A stretch of DNA of 64,000 nucleotides from JAWKTM01 sp041399085 (GTDB taxonomy: Bacteria > Planctomycetota > Planctomycetia > Pirellulales > Pirellulaceae): assembly GCA_041399085.1 (NCBI GenBank), contig JAWKTM010000016.1, forward strand, positions 62,001-126,000, written 5' to 3'. Each line of letters starts with the position of its first letter. The stretch's first letter is position 1. The translations under genes were made by a program, and so were the position numbers. Below the pieces are notes generated by a model. It was given only the letters and a program-made list of their open reading frames with translations, did no database searches and had not been told where the DNA came from. Positions 34,850-42,601 of the stretch are shown piece by piece.

Positions 34850-37662
34850 GGAGCGAGGCTTTCCAGCAACGACTGGGCTTGTGGATGATCGGGCACTTGT
34901 TGAAGGACTTGTTCTAACTGTTGGCGAGCCAACTCGGGACGCTCGGTCTCGACAAACGACCGAGCCAGCGACACTCGCCATTCGTGGTTTTCGGGGACGA
35001 GACGCAAGGCTCGTTGATACCGCTTGATGGCGTCCTCATGTTTCGACTGCTCGACCAAAGCCCGAGCCAACAGCGCGTGGCAGTCCGCGTCCTGTACGTC
35101 GATCTGTAACACTTGGTTCGCCCACCGAGCTGCCTCCGGCCAGTCGGACTCGGCGGCCGCCAACTCCGTCAGCTTTCGCCGCAGCGTGACGCTGTCGTAG
35201 TCCAGCTCGGCTAACCGAGCGAGAATCGTCGGCAAACGATCGGTGTCCGCCGTCTCCAGATACACCCTAGCCAAACCTTTCAGCCAGCGGTCGTCGGCGG
35301 GAAACTTTTTCGCGCCGATTTCATACAGGCGGGCTGCTTCGTCCCATTGTTTGGCTTTGACTCGAAGTGCGGCCAGCAAACCGAGCCCGCGCGGATTTGG
35401 CTGAGCCTCATCCAGCGAATCCGTCAGCAGCGGCAACGCGGTCTTCGCATCGCCAATCGATAGGTAGATGCGTGCCAACACATAGGCGGCCAATGGATGC
35501 CGTGGGTCGACCGCCTGAGCTCGCAGGGCCAGCGCTCGGGCTTGCGGCGCCCTGCCCTGCTCTAGCTGCTGATAAGCCAACTTCGCCAAAGCTTCGGCGT
35601 CTTGCGGATTCTCGGCAATCGCGGCTTCCAAAGTCTTCGCGTCACGGTTGGGCGCCGCATCGGAATCGCTTATCTGCGACACGAGACGATCCACGAACGC
35701 TCGATATCCGCGTTCAAACTCGGGCAAGGAAACGTCGAACGCCTGTTCGATCGCCCGCGGCGTCTCGAAATGTTCCGCATTGGCTCGCAGCAGCCTCGCC
35801 GGACCGTCCTCGCCAAACTGCTCGCGCATGAACTCGACATACAACTCGGCTTGGCAATAGGCCAACGTCCAATCGTCCGTATTGCCGGGTCGGATGAAGC
35901 CGAGATTGATATTGTCTAGCGTGAACAACTGCTCGGCGCGGGCCCTGCGAGCCAGGATCGCGTTCCACTCAGTCGGTCGAGGCAGGTCTTCGTGCGAGAC
36001 TGCCAGCCCTTCCGTAAACCAATGCGGGATGTTGAAGTCGGTCTGCTGTAGGTTGATGACGTGGATGAATTCGTGCCGCATCACGCGAGCCCAATTGAAC
36101 CGCTCGGGCATCGCGGCCGGCGACGTGATGGCGACAATCTTCCCGGCGCACGCGCCCACCGTGCCGATAAACGGCAATCCCACCATGCGAGCGCTAAACC
36201 AACCGTGCCCGTCCGTGTTCTTCGCGCGATTAAAAATCTCGATCAGCGTCTTCTCCGGCGGAGCGAATCCCATTTGACGCACGGCCGCTGGATAAACCTC
36301 GTCTTCTAAAAAATCGGCCATCTCCTCGGCCAGCAGTTGGTCCATGCCGCGGTCGAATTTCAGCACGAAATGCTCGGTTTCCAGAACCGCGTAGCCTTGC
36401 AGCACGTCCAGCACTTCCAACATGTTTTTGACGCGCACGTTGAACGGATCCGCCTCGAACGACTCGTCCAGCAACTCGGCCGCTCGCGATTCGTCGCCCA
36501 TTCGCATCAGGGTCAGACCGAGTTGCCCGCGGATGTCGATCAGCTCCGGCGAACGCTCGAACGCCGTCGCGTAGAACTCGGCCGCTTGTCGAAACCGCCG
36601 CATCAGCTCGCAGCTTTCCCCGGCCGCTTGATAGAAGCGACCGCAATGTGGATTCCGCTCGGTGACCTTCTGCGCGAGCCGCGTCAGCCGCGAGTCATCT
36701 TGGTCGCTTGCCGTCTGACCGTCCAACGTCAGATAGATCGCGGCGATCCGGCCGAGCGTCGGTTCATCATGTGGGTTGCGCTGCAGCGCCTGCTCCAGTC
36801 GCTCAAGCGCTTCGGCCGGCTTCAATTCGGCCAGCAGCACGTCGGCCAGTGTTTGCTGGGCGGACAGCAAATTTGGATTCGTTTCGAAGGCGACTTCGAG
36901 CGATCGCCGGGCCTTATCCAACTCGAAACCTTGCAACGCCAACTGAGCTCGCAGCACATGCGCTTCCGCCGCTCGCGGATTGATCGCCAACGCGGCGTTC
37001 AGATCCTTCATCGCGTCCGGCTGGTTGTACTTTTCGAGAAACAGTCGAGCCGAATCAAGCCGCGCGGGCCAGTAGTCCGCGTTCGACTTCCAGGCTCTGG
37101 GCAACACGTCATTCACCAAGCGGGCGAACGCATTGCTGTCGCGCTGCCACCTGGCATGCTGGGCCAAGCCGCGTCCGAACCACAGCCAGTCTTCCGCCCG
37201 CGTGTCGGCATCGCGCGGCGGATGCTCGGCGAACCAAGCGTAGCCGTCGCGCGCCTCCCCTGCCCTGCCCTGCTGTCTGGCCGCTTCGGCCACGACCCAG
37301 CGAGCCGCCGAGTGCGAGTCGCGCACGGCCAATGCTTCACGAGCCCGCTGCTCAGCCCGATCAACTTCGCCGCGATCCAGCAACAAGCCGGCGAGTTCCG
37401 CCAGTACGTCCGCCGACTTCGGCTCGCGCTCGGCGAGCTTCTCCAGCCGAGCTTCGGCCTGCTCGTAGTGGCCGATCGCCATCGCACAACGGGCGATGCC
37501 CAAGCCAGCTTCCAGCGGATTCGACTCGAGCAGCGATTCGTAGCGTTCCTGGGCTTCTTCGTAACGACCTCGCAGCCGCAACGCGTCGCATTCGGCCAGC
37601 GCATCCGCTCCCCAAGCCACCGCCGGCCAACCGATCAGCAACCACATCGCCGCGAGCAGCAT
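34846..37662 (-). CDS. Secreted TPR protein with gluzincin-type (MA clan) metallopeptidase domain
   Basis: About 938 residues from the ATG at 37662, which opens a signal peptide (MLLAAMWLLIGWPAVAWGAD). The frame is open to 37884 but that extra part is encoded by dispersed repeats. TPR-like helices fill residues 20-430 and 690-930. The middle holds HEFIH (about residue 528-532) followed by PHWFTEGLAVSHED, giving the HExxH plus downstream Glu of the gluzincin peptidase_MA-like family. The metal ligands are complete. Proteins of this kind are common in planctomycetes and deltaproteobacteria; substrates are unknown. Its stop overlaps the mazG start, so the two are coupled. Two G-rich words occur inside. 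Confidence 0.83.
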   Translation of the reverse strand: MLLAAMWLLIGWPAVAWGADALAECDALRLRGRYEEAQERYESLLESNPLEAGLGIARCAMAIGHYEQAEARLEKLAEREPKSADVLAELAGLLLDRGEVDRAEQRAREALAVRDSHSAARWVVAEAARQQGRAGEARDGYAWFAEHPPRDADTRAEDWLWFGRGLAQHARWQRDSNAFARLVNDVLPRAWKSNADYWPARLDSARLFLEKYNQPDAMKDLNAALAINPRAAEAHVLRAQLALQGFELDKARRSLEVAFETNPNLLSAQQTLADVLLAELKPAEALERLEQALQRNPHDEPTLGRIAAIYLTLDGQTASDQDDSRLTRLAQKVTERNPHCGRFYQAAGESCELMRRFRQAAEFYATAFERSPELIDIRGQLGLTLMRMGDESRAAELLDESFEADPFNVRVKNMLEVLDVLQGYAVLETEHFVLKFDRGMDQLLAEEMADFLEDEVYPAAVRQMGFAPPEKTLIEIFNRAKNTDGHGWFSARMVGLPFIGTVGACAGKIVAITSPAAMPERFNWARVMRHEFIHVINLQQTDFNIPHWFTEGLAVSHEDLPRPTEWNAILARRARAEQLFTLDNINLGFIRPGNTDDWTLAYCQAELYVEFMREQFGEDGPARLLRANAEHFETPRAIEQAFDVSLPEFERGYRAFVDRLVSQISDSDAAPNRDAKTLEAAIAENPQDAEALAKLAYQQLEQGRAPQARALALRAQAVDPRHPLAAYVLARIYLSIGDAKTALPLLTDSLDEAQPNPRGLGLLAALRVKAKQWDEAARLYEIGAKKFPADDRWLKGLARVYLETADTDRLPTILARLAELDYDSVTLRRKLTELAAAESDWPEAARWANQVLQIDVQDADCHALLARALVEQSKHEDAIKRYQRALRLVPENHEWRVSLARSFVETERPELARQQLEQVLQQVPDHPQAQSLLESLAP

Positions 37663-37678
37663 CCCGAGCGCAATGTGC

Positions 37679-37750
37679 CCAGGGTCGAAGCGAAGCGAAG
37701 CCCCCAGCCGCAATACGTGCCTGGGGTCGGAGCGAAGCGAAGCCCCCAGC
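37679..37750. repeat. Dispersed ~33-bp repeat, two tandem copies
   Basis: Two direct copies (about 37679-37708 and 37718-37750) of the inverse of the repeat seen at 20281, core GAAGCGAAGCCCCCAGC. They lie upstream of the TPR peptidase start and keep its frame open, which would otherwise suggest a falsely long N-terminus (RLGASLRSDPRHVLRLGASL). Confidence 0.75.
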
Positions 37751-37888
37751 CGAACTGCAAGCCCTTCGGCTTTCGCGTAACCGAACGGCTCGCGCCGTTC
37801 CGCTAAAACGGTGACTCGCTTGCGGACGGATCCTACGTTGTTAAGGAACGCTCGGCATCTGGGAAATCCACGCATGCGAATCAATGCC

Positions 37889-38554
37889 TCAACGAAGCTC
37901 GCGTATTCGCTTCAGATCGTCCGTTTTGCCGACCACCAACAACATCTGATCGGCCAGCAATTTGTACTCCGCGTCGGGAAACATCTCCAGCTTGCCGGTC
38001 ATCACATCCTTGACGCCCACGACCCACACGCCGAACCGCCGACGCAGATTGATCTCCAACAGAGTCCGGTTCACGAATGAATCGGGGATCGCGATTTCGA
38101 TAAAGCTGTACTCCGGATCGATCGGCAACAGATCGATCACGTTCGGCCAAGTCAACTGGTCGGCCAACTGCAACGCGATTTCCGTCTCGGGGAAAATCAC
38201 GCGGGCCACGCCCAAGCTCTTCAGCAGCTTGCCGTGCTCCGGCGTGACGCCTTTTACCACGATGTTCCTCGCCCCCAACTCCTTGGCGTGCAGCGTCGCC
38301 AACAACGACAGCGTGATATCCTCGCCCAAGCTGATGACGATGCCCGTGGCCGCATCCAACGACAGATGTTGCAGCGCCTCGCGATCCGTGGCGTTGCCGA
38401 TGACGGCTTCGTATAGCCACTCTTTCAGCACTTCGACGCGCTCTTCGTCCGAATCGATCCCGGTCACTCGGCAGCCATTCTTCTTCAGCCGCTGAGCCAC
38501 CGCGGCTCCGAACGAACCCAGCCCGATGACGACGAAATGTTTGATATCGGCCAT
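37889..38554 (-). CDS. trkA: TrkA/KtrA K+ channel regulatory subunit
   Basis: 221 residues. An RCK_N Rossmann domain begins VVIGLGSFGAAVAQRL (Gly11, Gly13, Gly16) with an acidic residue ending strand 2 (TGIDSDE, Asp34), suggesting NAD(H) or ATP/ADP binding. The C-terminal RCK_C domain starts near residue 135. Single RCK_N plus RCK_C at this length is KtrA-like. It forms a cytosolic ring that gates the TrkH/KtrB channel. Its start is 4 bp from the channel gene's stop, so they form an operon. This gene is intact although its partner is broken. Confidence 0.93.
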   Translation of the reverse strand: MADIKHFVVIGLGSFGAAVAQRLKKNGCRVTGIDSDEERVEVLKEWLYEAVIGNATDREALQHLSLDAATGIVISLGEDITLSLLATLHAKELGARNIVVKGVTPEHGKLLKSLGVARVIFPETEIALQLADQLTWPNVIDLLPIDPEYSFIEIAIPDSFVNRTLLEINLRRRFGVWVVGVKDVMTGKLEMFPDAEYKLLADQMLLVVGKTDDLKRIRELR

Positions 38555-38558
38555 GTTG

Positions 38559-39961
38559 CTAACCTACCAGCGGCTCTTCCTTGGCGTATTGCACTGGATC
38601 TTCCTGATCGTTGCGCGACAACGCCGCGAATACTGAGATTGGCCCCAGCCGCCCCAGGAACATCAGCACGATAATAATGACTCGGCCCAAGTTCGTCAGT
38701 TGCGTCGTCAACCCGGTGCTGAGTCCCACGGTGCCGAGCGCCGAAGCCACTTCGAATATGGCTTCCAAAAACACGCCTTTCGTATCCAGGTGCGAAACGC
38801 TGGACTGTTCAATCATCAACAGCAGCGTCAGCGCGATCACGGCCGCGACACTGAACAGCATCACCGTCGCCGTCGCGCGATCGATCGCCGGACGTGGGAT
38901 CGTGCGGCCAAACACATGCACGCGTTCGTATCCGCGGAACCGCGACCAAGCTTGATAAACCAACAGCATCACGGTCGACACTTTGATGCCGCCGCCGGTC
39001 GAACACGCGCCGGCGCCGATCGCCATCAACAGGATGCTGACAAACAAACTGGCGTTCGTCAGCCGCGCCAGCTCGATCGTATTAAAGCCGGCCGTGCGGC
39101 ACGAAACGCTGTGAAACACGGGCACCAACGCTCGGCGGTGCCACGGCAAATCGCGTAGCACACCGTCCCATTCCAAGATCGTGAACACGACCGCCCCGCC
39201 CACAAGCAACGCGGCCGTGCCGATCAGCATCGTCTTGGAATGGATGTGCAAGTCGTGCCACCAATCGTCGCTGCCGCTTTGCCATTTGTGCTTCACGTCC
39301 AAGATCACCGGAAAGCCGATCCCGCCGGCGATAATCAGCACCGAGATCACGCCGTTCACATAGAAGTCGCCTTGATAGCGCGTGAGGCTGTCGTCGTGCA
39401 GCGCGAAGCCGGCGTTGCAAAACGCCGACACGGAGTGAAACAGCGCGTGCCACAATGCGTCGGCGATCCCGACGGCCAGCGACACGTCGCGCGGCATCTC
39501 GAACAGATTGCGAAACGCCAGCAGCGCAAACCCGATTCCCTCGAACAGAAACTGTGATCAGTAGCACGTTGCGGAGAATCCAGTTCAAGTCAGCTTGTTC
39601 GTCGGCTCCCAGCGTTTGAGTCAGAATCGCTCGATGCCGCAGCCTGGCTCGCGCACCCAAGTGAAACACGACGAACGTCGTGACGGTCATGATGCCGATG
39701 CCGCCCAACTGGATCAGCACCAGAATCACGATCTGCCCGAACAGTGAAAAGTCGTTCGGCGTGCTGCGAACGGCCAAGCCGGTGACGCAAGCGGCGGCTG
39801 GTCGACGTGAAAGCCGCGTCGAGCCAACTGATCGGCTGGACCGGATTGCCGCGGACAGCGGCTGGCACGCAACAGCGTTCCCGCCACGATCAATCCCAAG
39901 TACCAGAAGAACGATACCCGCAAGCGGGATATTTAACCAGCGAACCGGCAACTTTGGGCAT
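38559..39961 (-). pseudogene. trkH: TrkH/KtrB K+ channel gene with about four frameshifts
   Basis: Read in pieces, the gene starts MPKVAGSLVKYPA (ATG at 39961), then changes frame to RVSFFWYLGLIVAGTLL, to VRGNPVQPISWLDAAFTSTS, to ACVTGLAVRSTPNDFSLFGQ, and finally to FEGIGFALLAFRNLFEMPRD, which stays open to the stop at 38559. The breaks are near 39925, 39860, 39800 and 39550; the last is one extra T in CAGTTTCTG. Summed length (about 467 codons) is normal for KtrB. Selectivity-filter-like turns (SAFCNAGFALHDD; SVSCRTAGFNTIELA; SALGTVGLSTGLT) are present. Either the gene is decayed or this stretch contains read errors. Confidence 0.8.
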
Positions 39962-40090
39962 GCGCGTGACGACAAGATTGGAACGATGAAACAGCCCGGC
40001 CGCGAAGCCCGCCGCCTGCATGCACGATCGGCAAAAGCCGGCCGATCCAAGCAGTTCGACATATTAACACCGCCAACCGCCAGCGAGTCC

Positions 40091-40236
40091 ATCGTCGCTT
40101 TCGCTCCGCGAAAGAGCGACCCGCAAAAGTAGCGACCGCGGGAGCCATGTTCCGCGACATGGCGTCCGCCGAACCTACCGTCCTCACGAGTACGGCGTTT
40201 TGGGTTTCGCGACTTTCGCGGAGCGAAAGGCGACGA
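40091..40236. mobile_element. Palindrome-ended element, copy 5 (146 bp)
   Basis: The left end TCGTCGCTTTCGCTCCGCGA and the right end GACTTTCGCGGAGCGAAAGG are inverted. The interior contains GTCCGCCGAACCTACCGTCC, shared with copy 6. It lies upstream of the toxin-antitoxin relic, in the same orientation as copy 6 downstream. Confidence 0.75.
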
Positions 40237-40303
40237 TGTTCTTGTCCGCCCGACTACGTTCGAGATAGCATTGACGCACCGAATTTAATGCGAAGGAAAT
40301 CGG

Positions 40304-40598
40304 CATGCTCAATTTAGAAATGGGATCGACTCGCTGACCAACTTCAAACGTCAGACGAGCGAGTACGGCCATACGGAGACTGGTTCGCCGGTGGTTTTGA
40401 CCGTTAACGGCAAAGCGGAGGTGGTGGTGCAAAACGCGGCGGCTTATCAACGTCTGTGGAGTTGGCGGCCCGCCGATCGCGAAGAGACGATTGCCGCCAT
40501 TCGCGAGGGATTAGCCGACTCGCAAGCCGGGCGCATGAAACCAGCCCGTAAGGCTTCGGACTCTGGGACACAAGTACGGCCATCCGATTCGGAGCTAG
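40304..40598 (+). pseudogene. Phd/YefM-type antitoxin, frameshifted
   Basis: From the ATG at 40304 the frame stops after MLNLEMGSTR, but one base over it reads IDSLTNFKRQTSEYGHTETG, SPVVLTVNGKAEVVVQNAAAY and REETIAAIREGLADSQAGRM, the classical Phd/YefM antitoxin sequence. A second shift is needed for the C-terminus (LRTLGHKYGHPIRS then TAG at 40596-40598). Family members bind operator DNA with the N-terminus and neutralise a RelE/Doc toxin with the C-terminus. Its reconstructed stop lies 1 bp before the toxin ATG. Confidence 0.75.
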
Positions 40599-40599
40599 T

Positions 40600-40893
40600 A
40601 TGCCGTACCGGGTGCTCATCACCGCAAAGCGGAAGCCGACGTCGAGTGGTGTTGCGTTGGTTTCGGATCACGCACACGGCCGGGAACGTTGGTTCAATCA
40701 ACTAATGGCGAAGTTGGATGCGTTGGAATCGGATCCAGCGTTTCCCGTGGCTCCGAACGGCGGAAATCGTAGAGATTCGTGAGTTTCTGGCGGAAGCAAT
40801 CAGGTTTCGGTGCTATTCCGCATTGACGGCCAGACAGTCACGATCCTGCGCCTGTGGCATGAGCCGCGGACTCGATCACTCGCCGCAGGACAT
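40600..40893 (+). pseudogene. RelE/ParE-type toxin, multiply frameshifted
   Basis: ATG at 40600. Pieces in three frames rebuild a RelE-fold toxin: MPYRVLITAK, then EADVEW, then SDHAHGRERWFNQLMAKLDA and LESDPA, then REFLAEAIRFR, then VLFRIDGQTVTILRLWHEPR. At least three indels break it, so no functional toxin can be made from the sequence as given. The reconstruction stops where palindrome-ended copy 6 begins, so the element may have replaced the end of the gene. Confidence 0.72.
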
Positions 40894-40894
40894 G

Positions 40895-41039
40895 ATCGTC
40901 GCCTTTGCCGCGAAAGCAGCGACGCGCAGAGTAGCGACCGCGCGGAGCCAATCCCGCGCAACCTGCGTCCGGCCGAACCTACCGTCCTCACGACGGCGGC
41001 GTTTTTGGTTTCGCAACTTTCGCGGAGCGAAAGGCGACT
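40895..41039. mobile_element. Palindrome-ended element, copy 6 (145 bp)
   Basis: The left end ATCGTCGCCTTTGCCGCGAA has lost the hairpin tip; the right end AACTTTCGCGGAGCGAAAGG is intact. It shares most of its interior with copy 5, about 800 bp upstream and directly repeated. It abuts the toxin relic. Confidence 0.72.
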
Positions 41040-41112
41040 TTGATTCGGCGATGGCGAGATGCGGCCGATCTGGCGTTGCGGTTCTCGGGCATTGGAGACG
41101 CCTTCTCTGAAC

Positions 41113-41235
41113 GCGGGATGGATTTCGCAACTCCAAAAAAGGCTTGCGCGCACTCGGTACGGATTTCCCGAGTTCAAGAAAGCCAATTTTGGACCCGGTA
41201 CGGATTTCACAACGTCAAAAAAGCGGTCTCGTGCG
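41113..41235. repeat. Three tandem ~40-bp units with GGTACGGATTTC core
   Basis: Units start near 41115, 41155 and 41196 (steps 40 and 41 bp). Each has GG(A/T)(T/A)(C/G)GGATTTC, then a CAA-rich patch and AAAAA(G)GC. It lies upstream of the LuxE-like gene; 41040-41371 shows nothing else. Confidence 0.65.
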
Positions 41236-41371
41236 CGGGGATCGGATCGCCCGTGACCGCTGGTTGTGAAACGGTTTGCGGTCCGCTATTTTCGAGCTTT
41301 CGATCCTGCCCTTCGTGCGCTTCGCGCACCTCGCCTCCCCTTTCCCGCTTCCGATGCTTGAAGGAGTTCTC

Positions 41372-42502
41372 ATGAGCTCGACCCCGACGGCTCCGGCCGA
41401 TGTCGAAGCGCTGGCCAAGCAAGCCAAAGACAAGCTAGACGCTCACGCCTACGAAATCATCCAATGGCATTTTCACGAATCGACCGGCTGCCCGTTCTGG
41501 CTGGAAAAGAAAGCCGGGCTGAATTTCGATCCGCTGACGGACGTCAAGTGTTTCGACGACATCAAAAAGTTTCCGCTGTTTGAGGACGAATGGCTGCGCG
41601 GTGGGCCGATCCGTCGTTGGGTGCCAAAGGGGTTCGCCGAAAAGCCGGTGTATGTGTTCGAGACGGGCGGCACCACTGGGATTCCAAAAAGTCGCATGGT
41701 GATTGAGGACCATTGGACGGATTACGAGCTGTTCAGCCATACGCTGCCTGACGAATACTTTCCGAAGGGCGCGAACTGGTTGATGCTGGGGCCGAGCGGT
41801 CCGCGGCGTTTGCGATTGGCGGTCGAGCATCTGGCTCAGTATCGCGGCGGCATTTGCTTCTGCATCGACTTGGACCCGCGGTGGGTCGTGAAGCTGATCA
41901 AGAAAGGCTGGATGGAGCACCTCGAGGCTTACAAGCAGCACTGTATCGACCAGGCGCTGACGATCTTGTCGGCGGGCCACGATATTAAGTGCATGTTCGC
42001 CACGCCGAAGCTGCTGGAAGCGTTGTGCAGCGAATTGGAAAAGCAAGGCAAGACGTTCAAGGACACCGGCATCACCGGCATCTTCAGCGGCGGCACGGAG
42101 TTCACGCCTCAGTGGACTCGGTTCTGCATCGAGGAATACTTCGGCGGCCCGCCCGAGGTGAGTGGCATTTACATGACGCCGACCTATGGCAACACGCTGA
42201 TGGGGTTGGCTTGCAGCAAGCCGGTGACGGCGGCCGACGGATATAAGATCAGCTATTACGCTCCGCAACCACGAGCCGTGACGGAAGTCGTCAGCTTCGA
42301 CGATCCGAATGCCGTGGTGCCTTACGGCGAGACCGGCCGCGTGAAGCTGACGACGTTAACCAAGGAGCTGTTCGTGCCGGGCTTCCTGGAACGAGACGAG
42401 GGCGAGCGCGAAAAGCCCTTCGAAAAATACCCCTGGGACGGCGTCAGCGGCGTCCGTCCGTACCACGTCTTCGCGGCCACGACGACGGTTGGGGTTTACT
42501 GA
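41372..42502 (+). CDS. LuxE/PaaK-like acyl-adenylating enzyme
   Basis: 376 residues; AAGGAG at 41360 fixes the ATG at 41372. The AMP-binding core is YVFETGGTTGIPKSRMVIED (the P-loop of adenylate-forming enzymes), with TGIFSGGTEFTPQWTRFCIE and SGIYMTPTYGNTLMGLACSK downstream. Length and order match LuxE acyl-protein synthetases and short PaaK-like ligases. LuxE passes an acyl group to a Cys near its C-terminus; the last 80 residues here have no Cys, so direct hand-over as acyl-AMP or another carrier is more likely. The aldehyde-dehydrogenase-like gene 100 bp downstream would supply the reductase. Together they probably convert a carboxylic acid into an aldehyde. Confidence 0.75.
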   Translation: MSSTPTAPADVEALAKQAKDKLDAHAYEIIQWHFHESTGCPFWLEKKAGLNFDPLTDVKCFDDIKKFPLFEDEWLRGGPIRRWVPKGFAEKPVYVFETGGTTGIPKSRMVIEDHWTDYELFSHTLPDEYFPKGANWLMLGPSGPRRLRLAVEHLAQYRGGICFCIDLDPRWVVKLIKKGWMEHLEAYKQHCIDQALTILSAGHDIKCMFATPKLLEALCSELEKQGKTFKDTGITGIFSGGTEFTPQWTRFCIEEYFGGPPEVSGIYMTPTYGNTLMGLACSKPVTAADGYKISYYAPQPRAVTEVVSFDDPNAVVPYGETGRVKLTTLTKELFVPGFLERDEGEREKPFEKYPWDGVSGVRPYHVFAATTTVGVY

Positions 42503-42601
42503 TTTGTTGACACTTGGCGTCTCAATTAACGAATGGCCCATTACCGTCTGAATTGACGCGCCCGTTATCGCTCGTTCCCTTCTTGCTTGCTGGAGACCGC
42601 C

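Noticed and set aside
36337..37806. A 489-codon open frame on the plus strand
   Set aside because: Antisense to the TPR peptidase gene, which has a signal peptide, HExxH motif and coupled neighbour; the plus frame has no recognisable feature.
37663..37884. A longer N-terminus of the TPR peptidase
   Set aside because: The extra codons are dispersed repeats, and the signal peptide begins only at 37662.
40391..40705. An intact 104-codon protein
   Set aside because: Only its first part is antitoxin-like; the rest is an out-of-frame reading of the antitoxin tail and toxin start.
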